Assembly (NCBI GenBank): GCA_030835005.1
Contig: JAUQWT010000275.1
Span: 1-18,517 of the forward strand
Direction: 5' to 3'
Origin: Ignavibacteria bacterium
GTDB taxonomy: Bacteria > Bacteroidota > Ignavibacteria > Tepidaquicellales > OLB5
Length of the DNA stretch: 18,517 nt
The notes below the pieces were generated by a model. It was not told the origin of the DNA, searched no databases, and saw nothing but the letters and a program-made list of their open reading frames with translations. The position numbers and the translations under genes were made by a program. Shown here piece after piece: positions 15,637 through 18,517 of this stretch (position 1 is its first letter; each line of letters opens with the position of its first letter).

Positions 15637-17142
15637 TTATTTCAACAAAACTAACTTCTTCGATTCAACGAAGAAAGGTGTAGTGAGAGTATAGAAATAG
15701 ACGCCGCTGGAAAGATCACCTGCTTCAAAATCAAATTCGTAGCTTCCTGCACTGAGTTTTTGATCAATAATTGTCCTTACAAACTTTCCGGTAATATCAA
15801 ATATGGACAAATTGATATCTGCATATGTTGTCGAACTTTCAGGAACATCAAATCTAAATTTTGTAGTTGGATTGAAAGGATTCGGAAAGGCATCATATAG
15901 ATGAAATCTCTCCGGCACGATTTGATTCTGAGGGATTACTCCAACTGTTGTCCACAGCGGCAGGTAATCAACAAATCCCAGTGCAGCGCTATCGGGCTGA
16001 TGAAATATGTGGGCTTCAACGCTGTCAACAATTGTTGTCCCCCAGTAATTATTTTCTGCTTTTATGGGAAGTGCCGTGTTGTTATAGAAATCATAAAATC
16101 TGCCGCTGTTTGAATTGTTATATATCTGATTTTTTCCCTCATAATTTGTATCAGCAATAGTCTGATCTCCAAAAACCGGTGCAGCTGAGCTTTGCAGTGT
16201 CACGCCCCACAGGTTTCCGCGAATTATATTTTTAGATACAAGTGCCGTAATGCCGGATCCTATAAAGTTCAATCCGCTTCCGCCCTGAAGCGGTATACCC
16301 TGAATATTATTGCTATCGATTACGTTATTTCTTATTATCGCATTAACAGCTCCATTCAGAGCAATACCGTACCTGTTTTTCTTGATTATGTTGTTTTCAA
16401 TTCTAACGGTCAAATTCCCTATTGGCAATGCAGCTATACCTCCGCTGAGTATTGCCAGTCCTGTAATAACATTACCTCTGATAATAACTGTTCCGCTTCC
16501 GGATTGACCCAAACTTATCTGCGGCACATTTCCGTTAGAGAGATCATTTTCATAGATCTGATTATTTAATATCTGCGGCGCATTTGCTATATTAGAGCCG
16601 CCAGCTATTCCGACCCGGTAATTTCTGTAGATCTTGCAGTTCGAAATAACTGAATTACAATTGAATAAGCTAATGGCGGTTGATGTAGTTGTATTACCTT
16701 TGCAGTTATACCGGAAAGTACAAACATCAATCAGCGGACTGCAATTAAGCATTCTAAGGCCATTATAGCTGTATTCAAATATCATATTCCTAAGGGAACT
16801 TGCGGCGCTATTATCTATCCTTACTTCCTGGAATATCAAATTGGTATCAATTGAAGTGAATTTCATAGAGTCAGGTGGATTCACAATTAGTGTGCCTGTA
16901 AAATTAAGAGAAACACTTTGGGCTAATTTAACTGTGGTGTTTGAAAGTATTTTTAGGGTATCTGAATTAAGCACATTAACAATCTGGTTCACCAGGTATG
17001 ATCCTGAAGAGAAAGTAACGGCTCCTCCAGAAAAAGCCACAAGGCTGTCCAGATTCCAGTTTCTGCCTGTGTTCGGAGTCGAATAATCTGCAAAAATACC
17101 GGACGAAAAAAGTATAACAAAAATTATCAGAGTTTTTTTCAT
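15637..17142 (-). CDS. Right-handed beta-helix protein with T9SS sorting domain
   Basis: A 501-residue secreted protein. The signal peptide (1-18, KKTLIIFVILFSSGIFA) is followed by an N-terminal cap and a right-handed parallel beta-helix (about 60-398) of short rungs rich in Asn and Ile, such as ISNCKIYRNYRVGI, VRIENNIIKKNRYGI and AIIRNNVIDSNNIQGI. The helix ends in the ENNYWGT ... DYLPLW cap usual for this group. The fold is shared with pectate lyases, NosD and many adhesins; no catalytic Asp/Arg cluster of a known lyase can be named, so binding or adhesion is as likely as glycan cleavage. The T9SS type A sorting domain (about 408-501, DAFPNPFNPTTKFRF, ending KKLVLLK) is the most divergent of the five. 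The gene is the first cargo downstream of the MFS gene; the region before its ATG has a TTG and an AATTTG-like box, but no convincing promoter. Confidence 0.85.
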   Translation of the reverse strand: MKKTLIIFVILFSSGIFADYSTPNTGRNWNLDSLVAFSGGAVTFSSGSYLVNQIVNVLNSDTLKILSNTTVKLAQSVSLNFTGTLIVNPPDSMKFTSIDTNLIFQEVRIDNSAASSLRNMIFEYSYNGLRMLNCSPLIDVCTFRYNCKGNTTTSTAISLFNCNSVISNCKIYRNYRVGIAGGSNIANAPQILNNQIYENDLSNGNVPQISLGQSGSGTVIIRGNVITGLAILSGGIAALPIGNLTVRIENNIIKKNRYGIALNGAVNAIIRNNVIDSNNIQGIPLQGGSGLNFIGSGITALVSKNIIRGNLWGVTLQSSAAPVFGDQTIADTNYEGKNQIYNNSNSGRFYDFYNNTALPIKAENNYWGTTIVDSVEAHIFHQPDSAALGFVDYLPLWTTVGVIPQNQIVPERFHLYDAFPNPFNPTTKFRFDVPESSTTYADINLSIFDITGKFVRTIIDQKLSAGSYEFDFEAGDLSSGVYFYTLTTPFFVESKKLVLLK

Positions 17143-17259
17143 ATTGAATTTATTTGATCAAAAATAAAACAAATTGTTGGAAACTGAAACGCATTATCAA
17201 ACGATAATATTTATCTTTCATTGTTAATTGTTGAGACCGCTTCTCTTTTTTGCAGTCGA

Positions 17260-17279
17260 AATCCGCCCACCGGCGGATT
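17260..17279 (-). repeat. GC-rich palindrome after the MFS gene, possible terminator without a T-run
   Basis: A perfect 8-bp stem (AATCCGCC at 17260-17267 with GGCGGATT at 17272-17279) and 4-base loop, 15 bases after the transporter stop. No T-run follows on the - strand, so it is not a classic Rho-independent terminator. It may protect the 3' end or be a small dispersed repeat. Confidence 0.65.
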
Positions 17280-17293
17280 CATTGAAAATTGTT

Positions 17294-18514
17294 TCATATC
17301 ATTTCAATATAATCCAGGTCTTTTCCATAAGTTTCTTCCAATTTTGAAACTGATATGTATGCAAAAATGAATGCAATTGCAGCAACTATACCTGCTGAAT
17401 AGACAATGCCAACAGGCGATTTCAAGAACTGGAAAAGCAGAGTTAGCGGAACAACCGAACCCCTGACAAAATTGGGTACTGTAGTAGTTACAGTTGCCCT
17501 TAAGTTGGTCCCGAATTGTTCTGATGCATTTGTAACAAAAACTGCCCAGTAACCACAGCTTACACCAAGCATTAGGCACATAGTGTAAAAATAAAATGAC
17601 CCAAAGTGATTGAAGAAAAGATAAACTATAACAAGTAAGTTTGTTGAAAGTATAAATGCAAATATGATCTTTTTTCGTGTCTTAAAGTACTGGCTCAGGT
17701 AACCGCTCAGCAGGTCGCCAAATGCAAGCCCGATGTAACAGAACATAACTGATTTTGATGGAGCAATGCCATCAACGCCCATAGCTTTTGCAAATGCATC
17801 AGAAAATGTTATCAGCACACCTACAACAAACCACAGTGGTGCGCCTATCATAATGCACTTAAGATATTTGGTGAATCTGGACCAACTTGTGAACAAGTGC
17901 TGAAATTGACCCTTTGCAATTTTCTCACTTTGAATGTTCTTGAACATTCCGGATTCATAAACTCCTATTCTTAATATCAGAAGCAGTAAACCAAGCCCGC
18001 CGCCTACAAAATAAGCAGTTCTCCACTCAAACAAGTCAGCCACAAAGGCTGCCACAACTGCACCAAGAATTCCAACAGATGCAACAATCGTAGTACCATA
18101 GCCTCTGGCTTCTTTAGACATTACTTCACTAACCAGCGTTATACCCGCACCAAGTTCTCCGGCCAGTCCGATTCCGGCAATTACTCTCAGAACTGCATAT
18201 TGCGGAACATCCATGACAAATCCGTTCAGTATATTTGCAACAGAATACATTATAATAGAGCCAAAAAGCACAGATATCCTGCCTCGTTTATCGCCAAGTA
18301 CTCCCCATATTATCCCGCCAATTAACATCCCGGCCATCTGCATATTAAGCAGCAATACACCGTCAGAAAGCAGTGCATCACCCGTAACACCAAGCGATTT
18401 CAAAGATGAAACCCTGACTATACTGAACAGGATCAGATCGTATATATCAACAAAGTAACCGAGGGCTGCAACAATGACGATTGCCGAAACATTCTTTGAA
18501 CCGGACTTTTGCAT
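17294..18514 (-). CDS. Major facilitator superfamily transporter (metabolite/H+ symporter type)
   Basis: A 406-residue inner-membrane protein with about twelve hydrophobic helices. The N-terminal half carries the MFS loop 2-3 signature G71-VLGDKRGR79 (consensus GxxxDRxGRR), and helix 1 includes GYFVDIYDLILF, with Asp23 and Asp26 typical of the metabolite:H+ symporter and related sugar-porter groups. A central charged loop (about 190-215) separates the two six-helix halves, and the C-terminus is LEETYGKDLDYIEMI. The substrate cannot be told. ATG 18514 is three bases from the window end and gives the usual family length, so the start is probably right, although an earlier start outside cannot be excluded. 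The gene reads towards the T9SS array, but 151 bp and a hairpin separate it from the beta-helix gene. Confidence 0.85.
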   Translation of the reverse strand: MQKSGSKNVSAIVIVAALGYFVDIYDLILFSIVRVSSLKSLGVTGDALLSDGVLLLNMQMAGMLIGGIIWGVLGDKRGRISVLFGSIIMYSVANILNGFVMDVPQYAVLRVIAGIGLAGELGAGITLVSEVMSKEARGYGTTIVASVGILGAVVAAFVADLFEWRTAYFVGGGLGLLLLILRIGVYESGMFKNIQSEKIAKGQFQHLFTSWSRFTKYLKCIMIGAPLWFVVGVLITFSDAFAKAMGVDGIAPSKSVMFCYIGLAFGDLLSGYLSQYFKTRKKIIFAFILSTNLLVIVYLFFNHFGSFYFYTMCLMLGVSCGYWAVFVTNASEQFGTNLRATVTTTVPNFVRGSVVPLTLLFQFLKSPVGIVYSAGIVAAIAFIFAYISVSKLEETYGKDLDYIEMI

Positions 18515-18517
18515 TAA

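Noticed and set aside
16192..16569. Open frames on the + strand within the beta-helix gene
   Set aside because: They are antisense to a clear repeat protein, overlap each other and have no family signature.
1..18517. CRISPR arrays, tRNA, rRNA, insertion sequences, prophage or defence genes
   Set aside because: No regularly spaced repeats, cloverleaf-like sequences, transposases or phage genes were recognised on either strand.

Overview
The window looks like chromosomal DNA of an AT-rich Bacteroidota/Ignavibacteriota-type bacterium, most probably Ignavibacteria. The main evidence is five secreted proteins that end in a type IX secretion system (T9SS) type A sorting domain with the NYPNPFNP signature typical of that lineage. 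Weak Shine-Dalgarno signals and candidate promoters of the Bacteroidetes form (TTG, about 20 bp, TAnnTTtG-like) agree with this. No mobile element, CRISPR array, rRNA or tRNA was seen, and no T9SS machinery gene lies in the window.

Layout. Positions 1-3816 read on the + strand: the 3' end of a SurE nucleotidase gene, a closely spaced esterase, a secreted S41 peptidase with C-terminal TPRs, and a SAM-dependent methyltransferase. Everything from 3838 to the end reads on the - strand and meets the first block tail to tail across a 21-bp gap. In transcription order the - strand block is: an MFS transporter (18514-17294), a right-handed beta-helix T9SS cargo (17142-15637), an M14 carboxypeptidase (15490-13082), an Asp-box/BNR beta-propeller protein (12927-10381), a second M14 carboxypeptidase (10145-7725), an M43 pappalysin-like metalloprotease (7641-5689), a PQQ-type beta-propeller lipoprotein (5563-4406) and an overlapping PEGA-domain protein (about 4422-3838).

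How the genes work together. The five T9SS cargo genes form an array of mostly single-gene units, with a hairpin terminator after nearly every gene. An endoprotease (M43) and two exopeptidases (M14) suggest extracellular or cell-surface protein breakdown. The propeller and beta-helix proteins would be surface binding or structural partners. Both M14 enzymes carry Asp at the position that gives carboxypeptidase B its Lys/Arg preference. The propeller lipoprotein and PEGA protein probably form a translationally coupled envelope pair.

No clearly new system was found. The most interesting signals are an apparent exchange of sorting domain between neighbouring T9SS genes, a near-identical promoter before the two M14 paralogues, a Gly-to-Trp change in the M43 zinc motif, and an S41 peptidase lacking the usual catalytic lysine.
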